Source: Ch71 sp050945695
GTDB lineage: Bacteria; Chloroflexota; Anaerolineae; DRVO01
Assembly (NCBI GenBank): GCA_050945695.1
Contig: JBMNTK010000002.1
Location: 1-64,000, forward strand
DNA length: 64,000 nucleotides
Direction: 5' to 3'
The notes beneath the pieces are model-generated. The model saw nothing but the letters and a program-made list of their open reading frames with translations, made no database searches and was not told where the DNA came from. This document shows, piece after piece, positions 10,416-18,990 of the stretch (positions are counted from its first letter, which is position 1; the number at the start of each line of letters is the position of its first letter). The position numbers and the translations under genes were made by a program.

Positions 10416-11684
10416 ATGGCGGACACGGGTACCCAGAAGCGGATCGTGTGGACACTGGCGGCCTGCACTGCGCTGGCGCTCTTCGGGGATACCACCCTGT
10501 ATGCGGTGCTGCCGGCGGAGTACGGCCTCCTGGCCATCAGCGCCGCGCAGGTGGGCTGGCTACTGAGCGTCAACCGCTTGGTCCGCATCCCGCTGAACTT
10601 GATGAGCGGCTGGCTGGCCGATCGGCTGGGGTGCCGGGCCCCGTATATCATCGGCATCGCTGTGGGTGCCCTGTCCACCGCTGCCTACGGCCTTCTGAGG
10701 GGCTTCTGGCCCCTGCTGATCTCCCGGGCGCTGTGGGGACTGGCTTGGTCCCTGCTGACGGTGGCCGCCTATGGGCTGATCCTGGACACCAGCCCCTCAG
10801 ACAACCGGGGCCGAAACACCAGCATCTATGACTCCTACTCCTACTTCGGGGGATCCGTGGGCATGCTCCTGGGCGGCTTTTTGGTGGATTGGCTGAAGCT
10901 GCCCCGGGCGATGCTGGTGCTGAGCCTCTTCAGCGCCACCGGTGTCGTGATGGCGCTCACCCTGCCCCGCGTTCCATCACCTTCGGGACGGCCGGACAGG
11001 GCGCCCCGGGAGCGTCTCTCCCTCCGCACGGCCCTGAGAGCGACATGGCAGGGGATGGTCGGGGCCGACCTGCGCTTCTGGGTCATCGCCGCCCTCAACT
11101 TCGCCCATCGCTTTTTCTTTGCCGGCGTGTTCTACTCCACCTTCGGGTTCTACCTGCGTCAGGTGACAGGCGACGAGGCTCACCTGGGGGCATGGGTCAT
11201 CGGGGTTGCCTCGCTTACCAGCCTGCTGCTGTTTGCCCGCAACGTCACCACTATCATCACCTCTCCGGCCCTGGGGCACTTGAGCGACCGTCTGGGCGAC
11301 CGTGGTCACGTGCTGATCCTGGGTGAGGTGCTGGGGGTGGCCGGCCTGGCCGCCTTCGCGGGCAGCACCTCGCCCGCGTTGATCGGCGCCGGCGTGTTGC
11401 TGGCGGCTGTGGCCTATGGGGTGGTACCCCCAATGCTCGTGGCCTGGCTGGGAGACCTCACGAGCGCTGGGTCGCGGGGACGACACGTGGGCGGTTACCA
11501 GACCGCGGGCGACCTGGGGTCGGGCCTGGGGCCGCTGGTGGCCTATGCCCTGCTTCCAATGATGGGCATTCAGTGGGTGTACGGGCTGAGCGCGGCCTTC
11601 CTGGCCCTGACGGTCCCGCTCATCCTGTGGGCCCGGGCGAGGGCCCCCCGGAAGGGCAAGGCCCTGGCCTCAGAGCCGGCCTGA
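10416..11684 (+). CDS. MFS transporter
   Basis: 422 residues with twelve predicted membrane segments. The loop 2-3 motif is RIPLNLMSGWLADRLGCR (variant of GxLaDRxGxR), and the equivalent loop in the C-half is LGHLSDRLGDRGHVL. It is a proton-linked exporter or importer of unknown substrate. ATG 10416 lies at the start of hydrophobic segment 1; upstream in-frame sequence has no membrane or domain character. Divergent from the UroD-like gene with a 138-bp shared upstream region, so the pair may be co-regulated. Confidence 0.85.
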   Translation: MADTGTQKRIVWTLAACTALALFGDTTLYAVLPAEYGLLAISAAQVGWLLSVNRLVRIPLNLMSGWLADRLGCRAPYIIGIAVGALSTAAYGLLRGFWPLLISRALWGLAWSLLTVAAYGLILDTSPSDNRGRNTSIYDSYSYFGGSVGMLLGGFLVDWLKLPRAMLVLSLFSATGVVMALTLPRVPSPSGRPDRAPRERLSLRTALRATWQGMVGADLRFWVIAALNFAHRFFFAGVFYSTFGFYLRQVTGDEAHLGAWVIGVASLTSLLLFARNVTTIITSPALGHLSDRLGDRGHVLILGEVLGVAGLAAFAGSTSPALIGAGVLLAAVAYGVVPPMLVAWLGDLTSAGSRGRHVGGYQTAGDLGSGLGPLVAYALLPMMGIQWVYGLSAAFLALTVPLILWARARAPRKGKALASEPA

Positions 11685-11714
11685 GGAGCCAGGGCCCTCC
11701 CCGGGGTGTCCGGG

Positions 11715-13091
11715 TCAGCTCTCCGGTCCCCACCACTCCGTGCGGGGCAGGAGCCGCTGGCCGTCACTGAAGCCGTCCCCGCGTTCCGCCAGGACCTGTA
11801 CCAGCCGCTGGCGCCACTGAGCCACTTCATCGGGCCGCTCCGCCGCCAGGTTACGGAGCTCCTGCCGGTCGGCCTCTAGGTCGAAGAACTGCTCCTCGTT
11901 CGTGGCCGGGAACCAGATGTACTTGCGCCTGCCGTCGGTCAGGTAGTGCATCCCCGGCTCCAGGGCGTAGCAGGGAGAGTGTTCACCGTGTAGGAACTCC
12001 CGCCAGGGCTCCCCGCGCGCGGCTGCCAGGACGCTTCGGCCCGTCATTCCGGATGGCGGCTCCACTCCGGCCACCTCCAGGATGGTGGGCATGACATCCT
12101 GCAGGCCCACCACACGGTCGCAGATGCCCTTGGGCCCCTCGTAGCCCTGGGGATAGCCGATGACGAAGGGCACCCGCGCCGAGCCCTCATAGGCGTAGGT
12201 CTTGCGGTGAAGGTGATGGTCGCCCAGCATGTCGCCGTGGTCGGATGTATAGACGAAGAGCGTATCCTGGGCGAGGCGGTTTCGACGCAGTTCCTCCAGC
12301 ATGTAGCCGAACTGGAAGTCCACGTGGGTGATCAGGCCCATGTAGCCGATGCGTGCCCTTCGGGTCTGCTCTGGGGTGAGCCGGCCGTACCAAGCCGTCA
12401 CTGGCAGCCCGGGCCCGGCCACGTCGTACCGCTTGGCCCAGTCTCCCACCGGCACCGGGGGCTGCTCTCGGTCGGCGTACATGTCCCAGAGGGCCTGGGG
12501 CGGGTCGTAGGGCGAGTGGGGGGCGTGGTGAGAGATCCACAGGAAGAAGGGCCGGGTGGGGTCGCGGCGCCGGATCATGTCCATGGCCACATCAGAAATC
12601 CAGCTGGTGCGGTGGTAGAGCTCGTCCAGGTGCCAGGGGCGGGCCGTCCACCCGTTGGCGTCCACCCCGTGGGAGCGCTCGTGGGCCCAGGGGCCGAGGC
12701 GGGCCTTGAGCCACTCGCGATGGTCCAGTTCGCCCGGGGACACTTCGTGGAAGCCGTAGAGCTTGCGCGCCGGGTGCAGGTTCCGAAAGCCCACGTTGAA
12801 GCAGTGGTAGCCGTTCTGGGCCAGCACCTGGGCCAGGGTGTTGGGCTCTTGCCATTCGGTGGCAGAGTAGCCGACCAGGCCGCAGTGGTAGCTGCCCTTG
12901 CCGGAGAGCATGACCCGCCGGGCTCCCGTCGTGGATGGGATCTCGGTGTAGGCGTTGGGGAAGTAGAGCCCGTTCTGGATCAGGCTATCGAGGTTCGGGG
13001 TCTCCACGAGCGGGTGCCCGGCCAGGCCGAGGAAGTCGCCTCGCTGCTGATCGGTGGTGAACAGAATGATGTTGGGCCTTGTGGTAGTCAT
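11715..13091 (-). CDS. sulfatase-family hydrolase with noncanonical active-site motif
   Basis: 458 residues of the alkaline-phosphatase/sulfatase fold: PNIILFTTDQQRGD metal strand, TPNLDSL, and YTSDHGDMLGDHHLHRK for the distal metal site. Where sulfatases have (C/S)xPxR followed by xxxLTG, this protein reads TTGARRVMLSG, so the residue at the formylglycine position is Thr and the Pro is Gly. A Thr nucleophile is known in phosphodiesterase members of the superfamily, so phosphoester or phosphonate hydrolysis is a real alternative. Start 13091 is preferred because AGGAG directly abuts the earlier ATG (13103) and is 12 nt from this one. Thirty bp downstream of the M55 gene, likely one operon. 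Confidence 0.8.
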   Translation of the reverse strand: MTTTRPNIILFTTDQQRGDFLGLAGHPLVETPNLDSLIQNGLYFPNAYTEIPSTTGARRVMLSGKGSYHCGLVGYSATEWQEPNTLAQVLAQNGYHCFNVGFRNLHPARKLYGFHEVSPGELDHREWLKARLGPWAHERSHGVDANGWTARPWHLDELYHRTSWISDVAMDMIRRRDPTRPFFLWISHHAPHSPYDPPQALWDMYADREQPPVPVGDWAKRYDVAGPGLPVTAWYGRLTPEQTRRARIGYMGLITHVDFQFGYMLEELRRNRLAQDTLFVYTSDHGDMLGDHHLHRKTYAYEGSARVPFVIGYPQGYEGPKGICDRVVGLQDVMPTILEVAGVEPPSGMTGRSVLAAARGEPWREFLHGEHSPCYALEPGMHYLTDGRRKYIWFPATNEEQFFDLEADRQELRNLAAERPDEVAQWRQRLVQVLAERGDGFSDGQRLLPRTEWWGPES

Positions 13092-13121
13092 AGGATGGGT
13101 CATCTCCTGGCGATCGGTCGT

Positions 13122-13916
13122 CTAGGACGCCCGCTTGGTGAGCAGGTCGAGCAGGTCGTCGGAGGTCACCACTACCGTGCGGCCGGATTGACCGTTCCCG
13201 GGCCGGTAGACGGTGACCATCTCATAGGGCGGCTCCAGCCAGAAGGGGCCGATCTCGTGCCGGCGCTCGATGCCCCGCCGGGCCGCCTCCTTGATCCGGG
13301 CCCGGGCCACTTCGGGGCTAAGGTGAACGGCAGCGCCATTGAAGACTCGGGCCTCCTCCAGGGTGAGGCCGCTGGCGGAGCCTCGCTTGAGCCCCTCTTT
13401 CACCGCCGCCGTCTCGATGCCGGGCACCAGGGCCTTGGCCTCTTCGCAGACTGCTGCATCTCCGGTGACGGTGACCGTGGGCACGCCGAAGTAGGCGGCA
13501 AAGAGCATGTTCTTGCCCAGCTCGCCCACGCTGACCCCGTTGATGGTAAGGTTCTCGACGATGGAGGAGCCGGTGTGGCTGAGGTGGCCGCCGTCGGTGT
13601 TGGCCTTAGCGTGCTGGCTGATGTTCATGGCCACGTCGAACTCGCCTGAGCAGCCGAAGGGGTAGCCCAGGGGACGGCCGGCAAGCAGCCGTGCCGCCGG
13701 GTGGAGTAGGCGGATGTCAATGGTGCCCGATCCGTGGCCGTCCACGACCAGGATGTCGGTGGCCCCCGCCTCCAGGCAGCCCTCGATAGCGGCATTGACC
13801 TCGGCGGTGACGAGTTCTCGGGCCACCTGGTAGTAGCGGCTGTCGGGGCCGCCGTAGTCGGCGTGGCTGATTACACCCGCCGCCCCTTCCTGATCGGTCA
13901 TCATGTAGACGCGCAT
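13122..13916 (-). CDS. M55-family D-aminopeptidase (DppA-like)
   Basis: 264 residues. The start has the metal-binding Asp8-x-Glu10 (MMTDQEG), then VVDGHGSGT, the HAKANTDGGHLSHT histidines and a VEN segment around the last Glu, the complete metal set of DppA. DppA releases D-amino acids such as D-Ala from short peptides and self-compartmentalises as a decamer, fitting wall-peptide recycling. ATG 13916 is chosen for its GGGGGTG ribosome-binding site; the frame upstream runs through the heptamer palindrome. First gene of the pair with the sulfatase-like gene. Confidence 0.9.
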   Translation of the reverse strand: MRVYMMTDQEGAAGVISHADYGGPDSRYYQVARELVTAEVNAAIEGCLEAGATDILVVDGHGSGTIDIRLLHPAARLLAGRPLGYPFGCSGEFDVAMNISQHAKANTDGGHLSHTGSSIVENLTINGVSVGELGKNMLFAAYFGVPTVTVTGDAAVCEEAKALVPGIETAAVKEGLKRGSASGLTLEEARVFNGAAVHLSPEVARARIKEAARRGIERRHEIGPFWLEPPYEMVTVYRPGNGQSGRTVVVTSDDLLDLLTKRAS

Positions 13917-13933
13917 GGCCACCCCCTGAGACG

Positions 13934-14009
13934 TGATGCGTGACGAGTGACCCGTGACACGAGGTGCGTTGGATGCACCGGTCACGCATCACGCATCACG
14001 GGTCACGCA
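13934..14009. repeat. palindrome with arms of four 7-bp repeats
   Basis: Left arm 13934-13961 is TGATGCG, TGACGAG, TGACCCG, TGACACG. Right arm 13982-14009 is TCACGCA, TCACGCA, TCACGGG, TCACGCA. The 20-bp spacer contains its own GGTGC/GCACC hairpin. It lies between the divergent M55 and Nif3-like genes. The same TCACGNN heptamers occur at 17191-17218 and 50509-50566. Confidence 0.8.
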
Positions 14010-14070
14010 TACGGCCAGCATAGCTGTAGCCGTACGGCTCATCAATGCCCGTTCCAGTGCGGGGGCGCCA

Positions 14071-14099
14071 TTGTGGCCGTCAGCGCTGACGGATATAGT
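14071..14099 (+). promoter_or_regulatory. promoter with palindromic operator in its spacer
   Basis: -35 TTGTGG (14071-14076), 17-bp spacer, -10 TATAGT (14094-14099), about 62 nt upstream of the Nif3-like ATG. The spacer contains a perfect 16-bp palindrome CCGTCAGCGCTGACGG (14077-14092), leaving one base before the -10 hexamer. A repressor bound there would exclude RNA polymerase. Confidence 0.6.
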
Positions 14100-14161
14100 G
14101 GACTGACTTCGCTAGTGGGGAGATGGGTGCCCGCCAGGCCCGCAACCGGGGAGGACGCATC

Positions 14162-14950
14162 ATGACCGCGCAGGAACTGAACGCTTACCTCAACTCGCTC
14201 GTCAGTGAGCTACCCGAGAAGTCGGTTGACCGGGTCATCTATGGCGATCCTGGCGCGGCCGTGAAGGGCATAGCGGTGGCCTGGATGCCCTACAGGCAGA
14301 CGGTGGTCGCCGCTGCCCAGGCCGGGGCCAACGTCATGGTGGTACACGAGCCTACCTTCTACCAGCACTGGGACCTGGACGGCGAGCCGGCGGATCAGGC
14401 TCAGGTGGAAGCCAAGAAGCGCCTGCTGGAGGAGCACGGCATCACCGTGATCCGCTGTCACGACGTGTGGGACGCCATGCCCGACATCGGCATCCCGTTC
14501 GCCTGGGGGGAGTTCCTGGGGCTGGGAGCGCCGGAGACCGCCGTTCGCCACTACAACATCTACCGGATCGCCCCCCGCCCGGCCGGGGAAGTGGCCGAGA
14601 TGATCGCCGCCCGCACGTCCTCACTGGGCCAGAGCACGGTAGGGTTCTACGGGGACCCCGAGCGCCCGGTTGGCACTGTTGGCCTGGGCACCGGCTGTAT
14701 CAGCGATCCCTTCACCATCTATGGGCTGGGGGCTGACCTGGCCATCTCGGTTGATGACGTGGTGCGATCCTGGATTGCAGGAGAGTGGTGCCAGGACACG
14801 GGCAAGCCCCTGGTGGTGGTCAACCACTGTGTGTCCGAGGAGCCAGGGATGGCCTCGCTGGCCCGCTTCCTGAGCGAGAAGCTGCCGGGCATCCCGGTGA
14901 CCCACATCCGCCAGGGGCTCACCTACGCCGCTATCGGCGCGGCCGGGTAG
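14162..14950 (+). CDS. Nif3-like dinuclear metal center protein
   Basis: 262 residues. The sequence has the Nif3/YbgI pattern: DRVIYGDPGAAVKGIAVAW near the N-terminus, MVVHEPTFY (where the usual HHP motif of the dimetal site is replaced by HEP), VIRCHDVWD, and a C-terminal VVNHCVSEEPGMASL segment. Nif3 proteins bind two metals and have been linked to GTP cyclohydrolase-like or cyclase functions; physiological role is uncertain. ATG 14162 follows GGGGAGGACGCATC. Its promoter carries an operator-like palindrome, suggesting tight control. Confidence 0.72.
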   Translation: MTAQELNAYLNSLVSELPEKSVDRVIYGDPGAAVKGIAVAWMPYRQTVVAAAQAGANVMVVHEPTFYQHWDLDGEPADQAQVEAKKRLLEEHGITVIRCHDVWDAMPDIGIPFAWGEFLGLGAPETAVRHYNIYRIAPRPAGEVAEMIAARTSSLGQSTVGFYGDPERPVGTVGLGTGCISDPFTIYGLGADLAISVDDVVRSWIAGEWCQDTGKPLVVVNHCVSEEPGMASLARFLSEKLPGIPVTHIRQGLTYAAIGAAG

Positions 14951-14956
14951 GGCGGC

Positions 14957-15010
14957 TCAGGGCCGGGACGCGTCCAACCCGAGGATGCGCGCGGCATTCA
15001 GCTTCAGGCA
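14957..15010 (-). pseudogene. C-terminal remnant of an amidohydrolase
   Basis: The minus strand reads CLKLNAARILGLDASRP and a stop, the characteristic ending of metal-dependent amidohydrolases of the Amidohydro_rel/TIM-barrel family (compare GDNLLRILRPV at the end of the intact gene at 35658). The codon before it is a stop and no further homology is seen, so only about 17 residues survive. It lies between the convergent Nif3-like and DUF3604 genes and points to a local deletion. Confidence 0.5.
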
Positions 15011-15060
15011 TCACCGAAGCAGACGTGGCGTCTCTGCCGTATCCGGTGAGCGCTCCCCTC

Positions 15061-16965
15061 TCACCTCACCCACACCGGGCTGGACCATGCCATCTGCCGG
15101 TCGGGCTGGCGCACCCGCACGTAGTAGTAGCTCACCGGCTCGGCGTTTCCCTCTCGCCCGCCGGTCGGGTCGCGGTCGTCCCACTCCAGTCGGTGCTCAT
15201 ACCCCCGGGCACTCTCCGAGTGGACGACGGAGCCGTTGCGGATGATGTCCACCTCGTAGTCGGGCACCGTCCCCACGACGTGAGCCGCCACCCGCACCTC
15301 ATCGGCCTCAATCTCGCTGCCCATCGGTGCCCCGTTGACATCCACCCGCAGAAGGATGCGGGCCCCGGTGGTGGCATAGCAGCGCCGCTCGTAGAGGGCA
15401 TCCCACAGTGCCTCTCGGGTGAGTGCGGTCACGTATACCCCCGCCAGCCCGCCCCCCTCGCCGAAGAAGTGCGGGGGACGACCAGGCTGGCCGAAGTGGG
15501 TGTCGGTACCGCCCACGAACCCCAGCCGATGACCCATCGCCAGCGCCGCTCGCACGCTGTGGGGACCTGAAGCCTCAGAGATGCCCCAGGCTGAGCATAT
15601 CTCCACCAGGCGCTGGAACTTGTCGTTGCGGTAACTCCAGTCCGTGACTCCACAGAACTTGGGGTGGTGAGGGATGGTGATAGCCCGATACCCTTCTTCC
15701 TCCAGCTGTCGCCACACCTCATCCGGGGTGAGCCCAGCCTGACCGTAGATGTAGATGCCGCTATCTCCCCGGTAGTAGACGTTCTTGTGCCCGTAGCGCC
15801 CAAGTGCGCACTCAAACGACACCAGGGTGATGAACTCGCCTGGGGAGTAGTAGCGATTGCTCTTGGCCACGTCCTCGGGCCAAAGGGCATCGTGGGCCTC
15901 GTGGCGCTCCGTGTCCCAGTCCGGCACGTTGTCGAAGTCCATCCGGCCACCGTAATGATTAGCGGGAGCGCAGAAGTCCAGCCCCTGCACTTCCCTGGCC
16001 CAGATGTAGTACTCATCGAGGGTGCCGGTGCCGATGCTCACGTACATCTGGCCGTGAAGGTCGCCAAACACGATGCGCTCGTCGGGATCACAGAAGCCCA
16101 CCCCGACCGGACTGCTGATCCCCGCCAGGGGCCACGTCCGATCGAAGGCGCGGATGAGGGCCACACCCGCCCCGCTCGCCTTGGCGCTGATCAGGGCCTG
16201 GGAGCCATCCTCCCGGGTCAAGTTGACGGCCTTCGGCAAGCCCGCCAGTGGCCCCGACGCCTCCAGCTCCACCCGTCCCTGATATCCTCGGGCCAGGTTG
16301 GCGTTGTACTGGTCTACTGCCTGCAGCCTCACCGCCACTTCCTCGCCCGGCTGAGCCGTGGCCGGGGCGAAGACTCGAAGACGGTCCGCCTGGGCCCCGG
16401 TGACGGTCACCGAAGGAGGGGGGACGACGGGCAGGTAGATGCCGTCTCCGCCCAGGTCCACCCCCATGGCCAGGGGCGACTCCTGGGCAAACCAAGGGCT
16501 GCGCAGCCGGGAACCGTCCTCCGTCCCGATGTAGATGCGCACTTGGTGGCCGGGAGGGACCTCGCCTTCGGTAAGCACCGCGTCTATCACCTGGAAGCGC
16601 GTACAGTCGGACACCCTGAGCTCGAACCGGGTTCCCGGGCCGGCTTCGACCCGGGTCCAGGCGGCGTAGCCGGGGTTGACGTCCCCCGCCGGCACCAGGA
16701 CCTGGCGCCCGCTGTGTAGGGGCCGGCCCAAGTGGGGGGTCCAGCCGGACGGTACCTCGATGGCGAGGTGACTGCCGGGGCGCAAGGGCTCCTCGCCGAC
16801 CACGTACGTGACCACCCAGTGATGGCCGCTATACGCCTCGGCCTCCGACGGCTCGATGGAGGCCGAACCTGGCGCCGCTGGCGAGGTGCGCCAGAGGCTG
16901 TTCTGCACGTACCACTCGTTCATGGTCCAGGCGCGAGGCTGATGTTCCTCCGGTGCCACGCTCAT
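15061..16965 (-). CDS. DUF3604 (PHP-like) domain protein
   Basis: 634 residues. The first ~310 residues are beta-sandwich-like with no recognised enzyme motif. The C-terminal half is DUF3604, a PHP-related metal-dependent phosphoesterase-like family: FGDLHGQ, DFCAPANHYG, IPHHPKFCG and VGGTDTHFGQPG hold the expected metal-binding His and Asp residues. No signal peptide is seen, so it is probably cytoplasmic. Substrate is not known to me. The ATG at 16965 has CAGGGAGGATGAGC close upstream. A 54-nt hairpin lies about 150 nt upstream and would be in its leader if transcription starts beyond it. Confidence 0.8.
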   Translation of the reverse strand: MSVAPEEHQPRAWTMNEWYVQNSLWRTSPAAPGSASIEPSEAEAYSGHHWVVTYVVGEEPLRPGSHLAIEVPSGWTPHLGRPLHSGRQVLVPAGDVNPGYAAWTRVEAGPGTRFELRVSDCTRFQVIDAVLTEGEVPPGHQVRIYIGTEDGSRLRSPWFAQESPLAMGVDLGGDGIYLPVVPPPSVTVTGAQADRLRVFAPATAQPGEEVAVRLQAVDQYNANLARGYQGRVELEASGPLAGLPKAVNLTREDGSQALISAKASGAGVALIRAFDRTWPLAGISSPVGVGFCDPDERIVFGDLHGQMYVSIGTGTLDEYYIWAREVQGLDFCAPANHYGGRMDFDNVPDWDTERHEAHDALWPEDVAKSNRYYSPGEFITLVSFECALGRYGHKNVYYRGDSGIYIYGQAGLTPDEVWRQLEEEGYRAITIPHHPKFCGVTDWSYRNDKFQRLVEICSAWGISEASGPHSVRAALAMGHRLGFVGGTDTHFGQPGRPPHFFGEGGGLAGVYVTALTREALWDALYERRCYATTGARILLRVDVNGAPMGSEIEADEVRVAAHVVGTVPDYEVDIIRNGSVVHSESARGYEHRLEWDDRDPTGGREGNAEPVSYYYVRVRQPDRQMAWSSPVWVR

Positions 16966-17117
16966 CCTCCCTGGCGGCGCCTATGGCTCGCAGAGTTGTA
17001 CTGTCGTGCTCTTAATACTCTTGCCCTCGATCAGCGTCAATGGGCGGCGGATTGGGGGTTGCTGTGGTGACTTCGCCGGGGCCGAGGCCCCTGCTGCCTT
17101 GGCGGTCCCAAGCAGAT

Positions 17118-17171
17118 GAGGAGTGCGCGCTACTAGGCGCACCAGTGTGCACCTAGTAGCACGCACTCCTC
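17118..17171 (-). repeat. 54-nt near-perfect hairpin, fully paired as minus-strand RNA
   Basis: Arms of 25 nt (17118-17142 and 17147-17171) close on a 4-nt loop. On the + strand there are exactly two mismatches, both C opposite A (17128/17161 and 17138/17151). On the minus strand these become T opposite G, so minus-strand RNA would form an uninterrupted 25-bp stem with two G-U pairs. Confidence 0.75.
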
Positions 17172-17190
17172 AATGGTGCATGGCCGTGGG

Positions 17191-17218
17191 TCACGTTTCA
17201 CGCTTCACGCGTCACCTC
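17191..17218. repeat. four tandem TCACGNN-type heptamers
   Basis: TCACGTT, TCACGCT, TCACGCG, TCACCTC in exact 7-bp register. Unlike the copies at 13934 and 50509 there is no inverted partner arm nearby. Confidence 0.7.
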
Positions 17219-17355
17219 TGCGCGCGGACTCCCCAATGGGCCACCCGAATCCCCCGATCCCCCTAGCCCCAAGCGAGACCGACCTGTAGAATGTCAACAC
17301 TGGAGCGGATGTGTCCAGGGCGGACACCCGTCCGTCTTTGCATCTGGTGAGCGCC

Positions 17356-18951
17356 ATGAGTGCCGAGAGTCTTCCCGCCGAGGTCAGGCCCTGGATCTGG
17401 CGTCCTAACCTGTTGGTCTTCCTCTCCAATGCCTGCGTGATGATCCTCGAGCTGGTGGCCGGTCGCATCATCGCCCCGTATGTAGGCGTCTCCCTCTACA
17501 CCTGGACGAGTGTCATCGGGGTCATCCTGGCCGGCATCAGCTTGGGCAACTACCTGGGCGGCTGGCTGGCCGATCGCTGGGCCTCCCGGCGGCTTCTGGG
17601 CGGGGTGTACCTCCTGGGCGGCCTGTCCTCGTTCATCATCCTCACCGTGGACCTGATGGCTGATCGGTTGCCCTACCAGTGGTCCATCATCCTGCGGATC
17701 CTGGTCCTCACTGCCGCCCTCTTCTTCTTGCCCAGTGCCGTCCTAGGGTGCATCTCGCCCATCGTGGCCAAGCTTGCGGTACGGGATCTGGCCAGGACGG
17801 GGCGCACGGTGGGCATGATCTATGCCTCCGGCGCTGCTGGCAGCATCGTGGGCACCTTCGCTACCGGCTTCGTCCTCATCTCCTGGTTTGGCACCTACGC
17901 CATCGTACTGGGGGTGGCGGTAGTGCTCATGAGCCTGGGCCTTGCCCTGTTGCTCGCCGGCCGGCCCCGGGTCCTGGCGGCGGCTTTCGTGGGCCCAGTA
18001 GCCCTGGCGGGGGTAGTGTGGTGGCCCACGCATGCCCTGTCTCCCTGCACCCTGGAGAGCGACTACTACTGCATCAAGGTCCGAGAGGAGAACCGCCACG
18101 GGGACATCGTGCGGGTGCTCGTCCTGGACCGGCTGGTGCACAGCTACTCTTCGCTCTCCAATCCCACCCGGCTGGTCTACGGGTACGAGCGGGTCTACGC
18201 CGACGCCACCCAATATCAGGCTCAGCGCCACCCTGACCTTAGCGCCCTGTTCATCGGGGGCGGTGGCTATACCTTCCCCCGCTACATGGAGCACCTCTAC
18301 CCTGGCAGCCGCCTGGACGTGATCGAGATAGATCCGGCTGTCACCCGAGTGGCCTACACCTACATGGGCCTGCCCGAGGACTCCACCATCCGGAGCTTCA
18401 ACGAGGATGCTCGCATGTTCCTGGAACGGGAGCCCGACCACCGCTATCACCTGATCATGGGCGATGCCTTCAACGACTACTCGGTGCCCTATCATCTGAC
18501 CACACACGAGTTCAACCAGCGGGTGCGGGCCTGGCTGGATGACGACGGGTACTACCTGGTCAACGTCATTGATGGGGCGGGCGGGGGATTCCTTCGCTCC
18601 TACCTGCATACCCTTCGCCAGACCTTCGAGCACGTGTACGTGGTGCCTACCACCGAGGGCTGGCGCTGGTCGGTCCGCAGTACCTTTGTGCTGGTGGCGG
18701 GCCGCCGGCCCCTGGACCTGGAGGCCCTGCGGGCGGACGACACGCTCCTGGCTCACCGTGTCCTTAGCCCCGAGGAGGTGGAAGAGGTCCTTTCCGGTGG
18801 CCGAACCGTTACCCTAACCGACCGCTACGCGCCGGTGGATCAGCTTCTGTCGGCGGTAGTGCGCGATGAGTTGCCCGAGGGAGTGCAGCCTCCCGAGAGC
18901 ACAGACAACCCGGCTGATGTGGCGTCTAGCCCGCCGATCGCCGGCTATTAG
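17356..18951 (+). CDS. membrane-fused spermidine-synthase-like protein
   Basis: 531 residues. The first ~220 residues give six or seven hydrophobic segments resembling half an MFS transporter (SLGNYLGGWLADRWASRR). From about 240 there is a class I methyltransferase-fold domain of the spermidine synthase family: LFIGGGGYTFPRYM, DVIEIDPAV and MGDAFNDYSVPYHLTT, with the catalytic-type Asp. This architecture is widespread in environmental bacteria, but the product is unproven; putrescine need not be the substrate. ATG 17356 with GGTGAG before it is preferred; 45 nt of upstream in-frame sequence adds nothing. Followed 39 bp later by the LigD-type phosphoesterase. Confidence 0.85.
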   Translation: MSAESLPAEVRPWIWRPNLLVFLSNACVMILELVAGRIIAPYVGVSLYTWTSVIGVILAGISLGNYLGGWLADRWASRRLLGGVYLLGGLSSFIILTVDLMADRLPYQWSIILRILVLTAALFFLPSAVLGCISPIVAKLAVRDLARTGRTVGMIYASGAAGSIVGTFATGFVLISWFGTYAIVLGVAVVLMSLGLALLLAGRPRVLAAAFVGPVALAGVVWWPTHALSPCTLESDYYCIKVREENRHGDIVRVLVLDRLVHSYSSLSNPTRLVYGYERVYADATQYQAQRHPDLSALFIGGGGYTFPRYMEHLYPGSRLDVIEIDPAVTRVAYTYMGLPEDSTIRSFNEDARMFLEREPDHRYHLIMGDAFNDYSVPYHLTTHEFNQRVRAWLDDDGYYLVNVIDGAGGGFLRSYLHTLRQTFEHVYVVPTTEGWRWSVRSTFVLVAGRRPLDLEALRADDTLLAHRVLSPEEVEEVLSGGRTVTLTDRYAPVDQLLSAVVRDELPEGVQPPESTDNPADVASSPPIAGY

Positions 18952-18990
18952 CTATCCATCTGCGTTCCATCACTTGCGGAGGACCACACA

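Larger units (their letters stand above)
16966..17355. other. 390-bp divergent intergenic region with two repeat structures
   Basis: No gene is supported. It contains the 54-nt hairpin (17118-17171) and a single arm of heptamer repeats (17191-17218). A TAGAAT at 17287-17292 could be a -10 for the downstream + gene, but no matching -35 is present. Confidence 0.6.

Noticed and set aside
12207..13649. 480-codon open frame on the + strand across the sulfatase and M55 genes
   Set aside because: Antisense to two genes with intact active-site motifs; it crosses their junction and has no recognisable domain.
17287..17292. TAGAAT as -10 for the spermidine-synthase-like gene
   Set aside because: No acceptable -35 hexamer at 15-19 bp upstream in the very C-rich sequence.
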